From Brachyhypopomus gauderio (Eukaryota; Chordata; Actinopteri; Gymnotiformes; Hypopomidae): a DNA stretch of 64,000 nucleotides. Both the position numbers and the translations under genes were made by a program. Under the pieces are notes generated by a model. It made no database searches. It was not told where the DNA came from and saw nothing but the letters and a program-made list of their open reading frames with translations. Numbering within the stretch: the stretch's first letter is position 1; the number at the start of each line of letters is the position of its first letter. Shown here piece after piece: positions 35,061 through 48,800 of the stretch. Location: contig NC_135218.1 in assembly GCF_052324685.1 (NCBI RefSeq), positions 13,176,858-13,240,857 of the forward strand, given 5' to 3'.

Positions 35061-36659
35061 ATATATTAACTACTTAAATGCAATGCAAATGCAAAGACAA
35101 ACACAAATCTAGTCTTTATCCACAACCAGTCAAATTCCAAAAATGATATGATAACACCATTATTATATAGAGAAGACACAGAGATTCTGTTCTGCTCTAG
35201 TACATACAGGTATGCATACAGTACAGCGGAGTAGATAACTTATGGATGAAAACGTACATAGATGCTACTCACCCATGTCATGACACAATGTACACTAGAC
35301 AGTAAACGCTAATTTTTTTAAAGATCTGTTAACATTTGTTCTACTTTTATTTCTATTACTGGGCAACCTTTTGAAGAGAGAAGTTAAAATATGAGTTAGA
35401 AAATCTTTCTTACCTTAAAGCGAACGTCTGTCCAGTATTATGTAGCTTTTCACACACTTTACAACCACTTCTCTTTTACAGAAATTGGTCTCACTGTTGT
35501 TTTGTTAAGCGCTTTGACCTGTTGCTCACAGCGTGTTTCAGTTTATCACATGAATTAGGGGCGTGTGTGGGCGTGTTTCTCTTCATGACAACGTTGTGTT
35601 TCTCAATACTGGAAGTCACTTGCAATGTGAATGCATTCTGAACAAAGAGACAAGATTCCCCAGGAGAATGAGGAAGATAACATCTGTGTCTACGCAGCTG
35701 GCCTGGTGGCACACTGCTGTTTACATGGTACATCTGGGAACTGACTGCAGCAATTCGGTAAACTTTGTCCTAGAATATCTTGAGTGATGCAAATTTGTGC
35801 AGCTCCAAATGAAATTAAGAGTGCAGTATAAGCATTTCCCAGTGCAGGAAAACCCGTGACCTGTTTGTTAGCCATCAGAGCTGAAATAAATACCTCAGCA
35901 GAAAGTGAATATGGTTAGGAGTGATGTGCTGGGTCACAAGATCTTCTAGTTCATAAAACATGTGCCTTCTGGATGAATTATTTGTATTTAAACAATTGTA
36001 CATTGCAGTGAGAGCATACAACCCTGGTTCAAACAAGAAAGTCCTGGAATTCCAGCCACTCACTGCAGGACCACACCCACCTGCCCTAGCTTGACTTAAA
36101 AGAGAAACATCTCATCAGTATAGATAGGAATTTGGCATACAGACTCAAATCAATCAAAAGCAAAATATGACCAAACAGCAGAGGGCTTAATATTGTCAAA
36201 ACAAAAATAAAGAATAAAGATTCATTTATACAGTTCACCAGTAGAAGAGTTTCAAACAGGTCGCAGCAATATGTATCATGCAGGATCCATATCCAGCAGC
36301 TACTGTGTCCCAGAAGGAACACTGTGCACACCTTAATGATGCTTGAAAATATTTAAATCAGCGCATATTTTTACAGGCAGCGTCTTGAATAAAGGTGTTG
36401 ACATGAATAGTTTGATGTCAGTCTTGGATTTTTGACAGTAAGAAGATACGATTAGGTCTTTCTCAGTGAATCATTCAGCTGTATGTCTGACCATGCCAAA
36501 TCCAGTAGTCTTGAAGCTGACTCTGTCTAGCCCGCATTTTTTTCAGGACTTAATTTTTATTATTGTATGAGACATCCTGAATCTGAACTATCATCTTTGT
36601 AAATAAACAAATAATGTAAATGTGCCATATTTTGTCAATTGTGATTTTTACACCACAAT

Positions 36660-36896
36660 CGAAATTTGTACTCCGCTTTTACCCATCTGTGCAGTTAGAA
36701 CACACACACACTAGTGATTACTAGGGGGCTGTGGATCACACATGCACAGAGCGGTGGGCAGCCCTAGCCCGGCTCCTGGGGAGCAGTTAGGTGCCTTGCT
36801 CAAGGACACCTCAGTCATGGCCTCAGGACTGGGAATCGAACATACGACCCTCCGGTCACAAGACCAGTTCCCTACCAGCAGGCCATGACTGCCCTA
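36660..36896 (+). mobile_element. Copy of a dispersed non-autonomous element
   Basis: The right half (gccttgctcaaggacacctc through caggccatgactgccc) matches the complete copy at 56479-56671. The left half is of a different subtype. Confidence 0.65.
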
Positions 36897-36935
36897 ACCA
36901 GCCTTGTCTGGTTGGGAAGTCTTGCTGTCATCTGA

Positions 36936-38766
36936 GGGGCATTCCAGACAGCGGGTTAAGTGATGAAACCAGGTAAGTAAACTCAGAGTGAACGAAAACT
37001 CGCTGGCAGGTTATCTTGAACCTAAACCTGAGTTACAAACACGTCATCATGACGTGTCCTTTCCTCGAGGATCCTGTGGATATTAAAGCTCAGTTTATTC
37101 AAAGGCATAAAGGCAATTACATATACAGAAAATCCATCCATAGCATTAATGTACAGGTACTAACCTTTATAACCCTTAATGAATAATGTACTTATCTTTA
37201 ATGGTAACAAAAATAACGTAGCTATTGTAACAGACCGTTCTCCCCATCAAGATCATATGTTATGCTTCCCACCTCATCACAAATGTTGAAGCCAGATGGC
37301 CAGGATTCGTGCATAATTCTACACTGTACAACAAATTTGAACAGGGTAGGCCTGCGGGTAGTTTTGCTAGTTGTTTACATGCAGTGTAATAGTTAAATCA
37401 TTGCAAACCCTAGTGCGATTATAAGACACTATGATGGCCTCCTTCATGGAAACAGAGGGTATCACTGCATGCCCTATACCTCATGACTCCCTATTCAGAT
37501 CCTACACCTGGACCACAGTCCTGCTACAATCAGGCCCACAGCAAAACCAGGGCAAGAATTGAAATGACCCTAGGAAACATCGAGGTCAGGTTCCAGTACC
37601 TGAAGGGGCTCAGAGTTACCCCTGAGAGGGCGTGCAACATAATAATGGCATATGTGGTATTACACAACATTGCAACCATCCAGGTAGAGCGACAGCCTAC
37701 CGTCTCTGACATGCCCACAGACGAGTAACTTTACATGCATATAGATGACAACAGAGATGGTGGAGTTGTCAGAGACTCCATCTGCAATCACTGCTTTTCA
37801 CATTAAATCATGCACCACCCCCCCTCCCCCCATAACCTTTTAATATACATTACAGTCAAATTCACTGTTATGTTTCATTATTTCATTTTTCCTGTAAATA
37901 AATATATTTTAGAATATATTTTAAAAATAAGATATAGTTATCTACAGCCATACCACTTTGTATTATATTCTTATACTTCATTTTTATCTGATGCCATGTG
38001 CATTTCACACTACTCGGATTTGACCTGGAATTAGTAAGTGTTCAATTAAAAATAATTTTAAAAACTCTATACCAGGGGTAATCAATTAAATCTTTCCGCG
38101 GTCCATTTTTGGCAGATAGCTCAGACCTTAGGTCCGGGTCCGCGGTGGCGAACGAAAGTTGTTGAGCGGGGGGGCGAACGTAACACTCAAATGGGTGGTG
38201 AACGTAACACTCGTCTGAAAATAAATTCTCCGGTTTAAAATATAGTCTCCCGTTAAAATTTTTTGCCATTTGGGTCCGTATCCAGTTAATCAGGAATGTG
38301 ATTGGGTCCGTACAGGACGGCGTTCGGGTCCGGATCCGGACCGCGGTCCGCCATTTGGTGATACCTGCTCTATACAGTATTATAAATTTGGAGAATACAA
38401 TAATATAATCGCACCCTTCTGCTAAATATAAAAATATAATTTTCAGTCACGCATTAACTCTGTTGGCAATTTTTTGACATGCTGACTGCCTTTCGATAGC
38501 AGCTACCACAGTATTACATTTATGTTTAATAATATCTAAATATTCTGCATACGCAGTCATTAATACTTCAAGCTACATTAAGAATGCCTTTAAGAGTTAC
38601 ACGTGAACGCGCTTCTGTCTGGGTCAACCTACTCAAAGTTGAGCGACCCTGATTTTAACTCTGATCAGCCGTTTTGGAACTGAAAGTATGTCAGATCGGG
38701 GTAAGACAACTCAGAGTTCAGGGTTAAGTTTAGAGTTTGTTAAACCCGCTTTCTGGAATACCCCCC
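36936..38766 (+). mobile_element. Harbinger-type DNA transposon, degenerate, with terminal inverted repeats
   Basis: The left end GGGGCATTCCAGACAGCGGG and the right end, read in reverse as GGGTATTCCAGAAAGCGGG, form inverted terminal repeats about 1.83 kb apart. Inside, 37483-37728 (plus) encodes a HARBI1-like transposase C-terminus: AHSKTRARIEMTLG, LRVTPERACNIIMAYVVLHN. The N-terminal part with the catalytic residues is not readable. A hAT element has inserted into it at 38073-38367. A clear 3-bp target duplication was not found. Confidence 0.8.
38073..38367. mobile_element. hAT-type non-autonomous element, 295 bp, with perfect 8-bp target duplication
   Basis: Starts CAGGGGTAATCAA and ends TTGGTGATACCTG, near-inverted copies, and is flanked on both sides by CTCTATAC (38065-38072 and 38368-38375). 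Internally GC-rich with the palindrome-like ggtccggatccggaccgcgg. It sits inside the Harbinger element, so it is younger. A partial relative lies at 23337-23446. Confidence 0.92.
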
Positions 38767-40330
38767 TGCACTGTGCACTGCACTGAGCTCTCTTGCTCTC
38801 TCTCTCTCTCCTCACCTTTGACGACCTCACCTTTGCTTATTTTAGCTTTTTGCTATGTGTATGTGTGGAGGCAGTTTATAGTTGAGAGCTCTGTGTGTGT
38901 TGTAATCTGGACTATGTGTATTGTTGTGGGGAGTGGTGCCTGTTTGTTTGGGATTGGGGTTATCTTCTTTGTTTCTAGTCAGAGAGTGTATGATTGTATC
39001 TTATGTTTTAGTGTTGTCTTGTAGGGTTTTATTTTAGTGTATGTTTTTACTCATTATTCCTGAAGTAGTATATAACTATGTATGTATTTTTCCTAATTCA
39101 ATACACAAAGTTCCATTACATTTGCTGGATTTTGCTTAGTCGTTCCATCATGTGAGAAAAAGGCATTGTATCGCTTTGAATAACGTCTCGCAGTGCAGAG
39201 TGCCGAGCAGTCCGCACACTCAGTGCAGGCGTAAACAAAGGACTTTTCCTGGTGCTCCAGCATCTCAGCACTGGGCACAGCACTGGACACCAGGACCTGC
39301 AGGGTTATACAGGAGGAAGGAAAATGAGAATCAGGTGTGAGAGGGAGTGTCAGTTGGTGGGGGACTGTGAGGCAAGAGGCAGAAGAGGCTTAGGGAAGAT
39401 ATGAATGAATTAATGATTTAAAAATATATATATATATGAGCAAATTAGGCTAACTAAAACAGGAGGTTTTTCATTTCTAAACCCGATACCTCTACTCCAA
39501 CAGCCAGAGGTGCTCATTTGTCTGTCTGAAAGTTTGCACCCTGCTCCAGTTGCTAGGGTAACGGGTGTTTTGGTGTCTGTGAGGAAGAATTCTGTATGTT
39601 ATATGTAAATCAGAAATTAAACTGATTCTACTGTACCCATAAGGTGGATCTGGGAGTTCTCCTGGTTTCTTAAATGTATATATTACACTGAAGTGTTACA
39701 ATGGCCATTAATATTTCATTGCTGATTGTTAAGCAAAGGCCATCCATGAAATCACAGTGACACATTTCCATACTTATCAGCTAAAGATTTATATGACAAC
39801 ACATTTATTAGATGTAAAGTATGAGCCATAATGTGTTTCTGCAGTTCCACAATGCACAAGTCATTGTTTGAAAGTAGTTTATAATCTTGCTTAACAACTG
39901 ACCAATCTTTATGCAACAAACACAGTAACAGGAAATAAAAATGAGGAAATAAGATATCCTGTGTATATATATATATATATAAACCCAACAGGATTTACTT
40001 TTCTTTCATGATGAGTGAATCACTTTTTGTTTGTCAACAGACTTTTTGTGTTTTATAAGCAAAAAAGAGTTTATTTATTTATTTTACTTACTACAGCCAT
40101 TACTAATTTATACGAGTTCAAATGATTTGGTCACGTGATTTGAGCAGATAGAGAAGTTGGAAAGTTTTCAGAGCCATTACCATCACCACAACCACTGTCC
40201 ATTTTGTTTCCACTTCCTCACAAATCTCATTCATAACTCATATATGACGCATGTGCACCTCCCGACCCCTGTGCACCGCATGCCACAAATGACCACTGTG
40301 TAATTTGTGCACATACACTACTCACACAAA
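38767..40330. other. Intergenic DNA with one unexplained minus-strand open frame
   Basis: At 39313-39093 (minus) a splice-acceptor-like ccctgcag is followed by an open frame containing HQEKSFVYACTECADCSALC and then a stop. I do not recognise it and no partner exon is visible; it may be repeat sequence. Elsewhere there are only short AT microsatellites (39421-39436, 39961-39980). Confidence 0.3.
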
Positions 40331-41440
40331 ATTAGAGATGTTTGGCTTTCAGGTGATATTTCAGGATGAACCTAAAATGTACTCTAGCCTTTACAGGTGA
40401 AATCAAAGTGACCTTCTCTAAACTTTTGGACATGCAGATGTCCAACTGTTCAGTGTTTCAGTACTTATTGCACAACTTGCTGTTCTCTAACAAGGAGCTT
40501 AAAGGCAAAACAAAACAGAACAGCTGTTTGATCCATGAATCGACCAATACATTTCCTGGTTCAATTAGGATTGGTATTTAAACAGTCCTCAGCATGCTGT
40601 TCACATTTTGACATCATGAGACTAAAATCATGCCTAACAACTGAACAACAGTACATCGCCATTGAGAAGCTTCAAACACGATGTTCTCAGACGGAAGTGT
40701 CATCAGCAGGTTGCTACAGAAATACAGAGACACTGCAATTAGTCACGAAAAGGCATAGAAGTGGACGTCCTTTGATCCCATCACACACTGATGGACACTT
40801 CATTGTGAACGGTGCCCTGTAGAACCGGATGATGATAAATACCACACAATTCCAGGCACATTTAAGGGAAGTGAGAGGCACCCAAGTGTCATACCAGAAC
40901 CAAACAACAGAGGTCTCTGTGTGCTAGACAACCTGCAAGAGTACCTGACCACACCACCAGACACAGACGTCATTGTCTCACATGGGCCAGGGAGCATTTA
41001 CACTGGCCGAGGGACCAGTGGTCTCAGTGCTGTTCACTGATGAAAGCTGATTCACGCTGAGCAGAAACAATGCTTATCAATGATGTTGGAGACGTCAAGG
41101 AGAGCAATATGCATTAGCCACCTGTTGTCAGTAAACAAGCCTTTGGTGATGATGATGTTACAGTGTGGGCAGAGGTGTGTCTAGTCAATACAGAACTACC
41201 TTACACATTGTACACACACTGTAAATGGTACAGTGACAAGCCCGTACTACTTGAGTAACATCATTAATCCCATCATTGTGCCTCTGCATGAACAACACAG
41301 GCCTAATTTCATCTTCATGGTCGCATCTGCTGCAGACCAGAGAACCTCAAAGGCAGCTCTGACGTTCATGATATATGTGTACTGTAGCGCAAACATTTGA
41401 TGTTTTCCATAAATTTCACCTGAAAGCCAAATATCCCTAA
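40331..41440 (+). mobile_element. Tc1/mariner-type transposon pseudogene with inverted ends
   Basis: Ends ATTAGAGATGTTTGGCTTTC... and, in reverse, TTAGGGATATTTGGCTTTC... are inverted repeats continuing through AGGTGA. Between them, frames broken by stops and shifts read Tc1 transposase pieces: RHRSGRP, FTLSRNNAYQCWRRQGEQYA, and IINPIIVPLHEQHRPNFIFM, the stretch that in related elements leads into the second catalytic Asp. The region after this is truncated, so the element is dead. Confidence 0.85.
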
Positions 41441-42950
41441 CCGTAAGACGCAAGATGAATAAAAACAAACAAAACGTAAAATCTGACCCATTAAAACAAG
41501 ATGTTGAGCATGCCACTCTTAAGATAATCCACATCTGCATTTGCTTCCTTCCGAGTATATATTAAAGAATGAACTGAATATTGTGTTCTCTGTTGAATAA
41601 AGGTTTTAATGCATATGGATCCTGGAGCAGAGATGTCATATTGGATGTGGTCATTACAGGGACCATGATCATGACTGTATAACCATGGGTGGATATTGCT
41701 GTGTGCTCTTCTGAGAGAGGTTCACTGTATTAGTGGGTTTCACTTCCCTGTTACTCCATCCCTGTATCTCCTGTTGGTTGTGCACGGGGGGAAACATGAG
41801 TACAGGGAAGTCAAGATCGAACATGGGGGGGGGGGGGGGGTAGTGATTGATGGCTTTACATGCCTAATGTGCTCCTATGTGCTCCTGTAATGGCGATGCT
41901 TACCTAAGGCACAAGAGAAGTGCAGGAAAGACTTGATGGATGTTTTTAATTAAAATTATCTTACAGAGTTTTTTTTATGCCATTGCCCATACTGAAACCA
42001 ATTGTATACCAGTTGGTGATTTGCATGTGATGATTATCTTGAGACTTGGGGTGACTCTGTAAGCCTTTGAAGTTAATTGGTGTATACCACCACTAGAGGG
42101 CATTAGTGGGACAACATGAATAGATTGTGTGAATAAACACAAAGTATTGTATGTTTCATTAGCATAATTTAGAAGATAAATAGAACACATAGCAGGTACT
42201 CTTTTGGATGATAAACATATATATGCAACATTAAATTATATAGATGTGGAAATCTATTTATTTGTATTTGCTTATAAAAGTAAATATTTACATAGGCTGT
42301 CATACATTTCATGACAGTTGCAAATTAAAATCCACCATTGCTGGCACCATTATTGGTTGATTCAAAATTGTTTGTCTGAAGATGAAACATCCATATTATT
42401 ACCTACTGGAGACCCCCAGTCTGGAGCAGAATAAATGCCTATCATAAACATATCAAAGCAGTCATGGTCTCTGCTTTGGGCACATGGATCTGTGCTTCCT
42501 CCATATGCCCCCCATTACAGAATGAGCTCAAATTAGTCCATGTTTCCCATGGAATGTCCCTGTCCTTGAGGTCTAGAGTGAGACTGTAGCCATTCGAATA
42601 ATAGATGAGTGCAGAAAACCTGTCAGTACGAGACTTGGCCCGAGAACTGCTGAGATCATCTCTGAGCAGGGCTGAACAGAATGTCACACCTCACTCTGCA
42701 ACATGTTACAGGAGCCTGTGTATATATTTATATATGAAGAAGATTTTATGTGACAAACAGCAGTGTACTCTACAGTATTAAAATATGTAGAGATATCCAC
42801 ACCTGTGAATAAATCACCACACCACAAATCTCCTGCTTTACCGGTCATCTAACCTTCCAAGAAAAAGACATGTTCTTCAAGGGGTCTCACAACTTGAGTA
42901 ATTTTATTCCTGGTTTTATGCATGTTGATGTGTAAAAGTATTACTGTGTC
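41441..42950. other. Intergenic DNA and 3' flank of the serine protease gene
   Basis: Contains a run of G at about 41825-41840. No coding sequence recognised. Confidence 0.4.
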
Positions 42951-45465
<2,515 letters not shown>

Positions 45466-48400
45466 ATTTGCACTTAGCACTGTCTGTGTCTCTGGGAGAC
45501 TTTCCTCGTCCCCCTCCCAGTCTCTCTTTTATACTCTCCCATTATGTTTCTTAAACATTACCCACGTTCATTTGTCTAAATTCCAACCAGTGGAAACATT
45601 CAAAGAAAGGAATATGAGAAGTTGGAGATGCATTGTCCTTCAGTCCTGCTTTTATCAGTCATCAGTAGGATTGCGTTACATCAGCTATCTCTGCCATCAG
45701 CGTTACACCCCATAGAGTGGTGCATGCTGCCATGGCATCATTAATGCTGCCATGGTTACCATGCTCCAGTCTGTGTCTGAGACACTACCTCATCAGCTTA
45801 TTCTGGGGTTTTATTGCTTGGATGTATTCATGGATGTTTCGTGTCTCACACTGGGCAGTGGATCTTTTTTAGGCCCCTTCTTCCTCTTTCTGGCTGGCAT
45901 ACAGCCATTGAAGGTTGTATCTTGGGTGGAGTGCCTTATGTATTGTGAGGTGTTTACTGTTCTTGACGTCAGCAGCTTCCAGCTCTTTTCTAGGTCATCT
46001 TATTGTGCCTGCAGGGTATCTGATTATTGTTTCTGTTCAGCTTGTCCATGGGGACCTGCTTTTACCATGAAGGTCTTGTGGTAGATCAGTTAGTCTGACG
46101 GTGATCATATGCCCTACCCAACCACACTTCTCCTGCCTAAAGAACATTCCAGAGTACTTGCAGTGGATTCTGATCATTTGGATCAGTGAATGTGTGTCGT
46201 TTTGCATCTTGGTATACATCTAGATGTCATGTAGAGCTGGTGGCTGGTAGTCCTGTTCCTGGATGTTCCCAGAGAGAGCTGGCCAACATGAATGAGTCCA
46301 GGAAAGGGATCACAAGTTAGAAGGTCCACTGTGGCCCCTGGGGAACTTATTTCACACTTGTGGGAACAATAAAGTTTATTCTATTCTATTCTATCTTGAG
46401 GAGTGAATGCAAAGCTGACATGACTGTCACAAAGTCCAGGTGAAAATGCAGTGACTGAGAAGATGAGGATCAATCACTGTCAGCAAGGTTTCAATAAACA
46501 ATCAAAAAACTGACATGAGAGTTCTGTTTTCTCAATCACAAGATTTTCTGATGTGCCATCTTTGAATTTATGTAGACATCATCCATAATAACTACACAAC
46601 TCGGTTTGCGAAGGAGAGAGAACAATACATTATACACGACTCATGATTGGACTTCACAGTTGAAGACATAGCTGACATGCGTCTAGACAAGCTGTCAGAC
46701 GTCTCGCTCAAGCAACTCAATCACAGAATTCCTCCAGACGATTCTATGAAATGAGGTCATAGATGGCTGCAGCAGTGAAGAGCCACCTGAGGAGTCTAGG
46801 AATATTATGGATAACAAGAAGGTGATAGCCATGTATCTGGATAGTCACAATAATGGAGATTCATAAATTAGTTGGAATGTCAATGAGGTAATGGAAGACA
46901 AACATGATGTTGTACATTGGAAGCCATATATATGTACATACAGTAAACATTACATTTAAGAGAACGATCCATCAACATAACTATTTTATCACAAAGTCAT
47001 TACAAATTGAGGAGTCATATATACTGACAAATGACCTGATAGTCTTCAAAAAGGACAAAACTCAATGGATCCAGGCCGTTACCATTATATAAGCATCCAG
47101 TAACAGAATATAAGGAGGAGCTTTTTACATTCATTTAGATTTCATTTTTCATTTTCATTTAGAGTTCAAAATGTCAATTTTTGTCAAGTTTTATTTAGAA
47201 AGGCATAAACAAAGTTTATGTATGTAAAGCGTGTGTGTTATACAACGTTCTATGCTAAACTTAATAGAATTTAGGTACAACCAAGTAAACTGTTACATGT
47301 TTAAACCAGTGGCGCAAAAAGGGGGTATGCAGCGTATGCGACGCATAGGGGCGCTGCACTAGAGGGGGCGCCAAATCGATGCCGGAAAATTATTTCTAGT
47401 TGGCATTTTCTGTAAGAGCTGTTTGTTCATGTATGATAATACACATAAAAACAGAAGCACAGCACTAATCAGGCGCCCATCCACGCATTGCCCTCTACCC
47501 TCCTGTCACTTCCTCCCAAACACAGGCGCTTGAGAACGCGCCCAGGAATGTTTTTTTACTCCTTTCAAATTACTGATTTCTCGTCTCGCGCATGCGCGCA
47601 ATTTGTGCCGTAGCCTACTCCTAGTAGTAACCAAAAGTTTATTTAGGCTGCTGGCCAAGTAGTCCCCCTAGTGTCTAACCATACGTACTGCACATACAAG
47701 TAAAGCCTTAAATGTTAGTGACTGACTAAAATGTAAAATGGCTGAAAAATGACCCGTTTTGCAAATGTGTCAACCACACACACCTGAGTCAAATATCAGC
47801 TAATTACAAAGCCCTCTGTCACAGGTCATGTGAGTTAGAGCAGAGGTGTGCAGTGCTGGTGTCTACCTGCACATTTCAGATCTACAGTGACCATGGCTTT
47901 CATTTTAAACCCAGATACTTGATGGGGTGAACAAATTCTCAGCTGTATTAATAATACCATTCTCTGTTGTTACCAAATAATTTATGCAGAAAATATTGGT
48001 TAGCAAAAGAATATACTTAATGACTACTCTATTGACTTCCCCATCCATTTCCTTTTGGTACCATGACCCTTGTTTCAGCCACATAATCCCATGCGCCTGT
48101 CACTTTTTCTGACGGCATGGATCTGGACAGAGAATCTATGCATTCTAATGGTCTTTATAAAGGTGAGTATATATTAAAACTTACCTTATTAAACATTGTA
48201 AAACAGCCTTATACTGACCTTCTGCAGAGTGTGATGCCACTTAGCTGTGATACAGTATAGGCCAGTCTTGTGCACTGAGGAAATAAAACTTTTAAATGAC
48301 ACAAAAAACCTATGAATCGCATTTAAAACTATTTGTTTGCTGAATAAATATTTGCACCTATTGTATAATTAGCTTGTATGAATTGTATGCCCCAATGTAG

Positions 48401-48640
48401 TTTTAGAATTTTACATCCTATCACAAGCAGTTTAAATCAGTACAATGCTTCAGAAATTCAGATACATCTACATAAGGCAAATGACATTTTATACAGCAGT
48501 ACTATAAAAGGTTTACGTTCAAAAGACACTTCCGTTTAAAAATGTACATGCTAAATCTGCATTTGAGTATTCTTTTTTCTCTGTCTAAAATGGTACATGC
48601 GTACAGCTGCACATGTGTAGTAGTAGAGGTAGCCTGTAAC
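45466..48640. other. Intergenic DNA between protease and eif4b
   Basis: No gene recognised. At 46350-46396 an AATAAAG followed by (TTCTA)n is the kind of tail left by a non-LTR retrotransposon, but its body is not recognisable. A repeat begins at 47307. About 47460-47640 is richer in CpG than its surroundings. Confidence 0.4.
47307..47410. mobile_element. hAT-type terminus, same family as 19582-19758
   Basis: Begins CAGTGGCGCAAAAAGGGGGT and shares gcagcgtatgcgacgcatag and the agagggggcgcc block with the reverse of the 19.6-kb element. The other terminus was not located, so the right limit is only that of the shared part. Confidence 0.7.
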
Positions 48641-48800
48641 TGCAGGTACCTTCTCCCAGGAAGTTCGTCATTTCGCACCGGTGATCAAAGGTCTCTCCGG
48701 CGTGACTGCAGGGGCTGAAGAAGCGCGTGCCTGTGACGTACCCCTGACGCCTTCATCCGGGACTCGGGCACGTGCACGTTTTCCAACATGGCGGCATCAG
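48641..48800 (+). promoter_or_regulatory. Probable eif4b core promoter (CpG-rich)
   Basis: A CpG-rich patch with no TATA box. It contains a CRE-like TGACGTA at about 48733, an ETS-like CATCCGGG at about 48753, and AACATGGCGGC overlapping the start codon at 48788, which fits the YY1 motif found at many housekeeping promoters. The transcription start is not visible from sequence alone. Confidence 0.5.

Larger units (their letters stand above)
34347..36935. other. gpr84 5' region and repeat-bearing intergenic DNA
   Basis: Includes the likely gpr84 non-coding exon near 35415-35500 (minus strand) and a repeat at 34690-35060. No other coding sequence is recognised. Confidence 0.4.
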
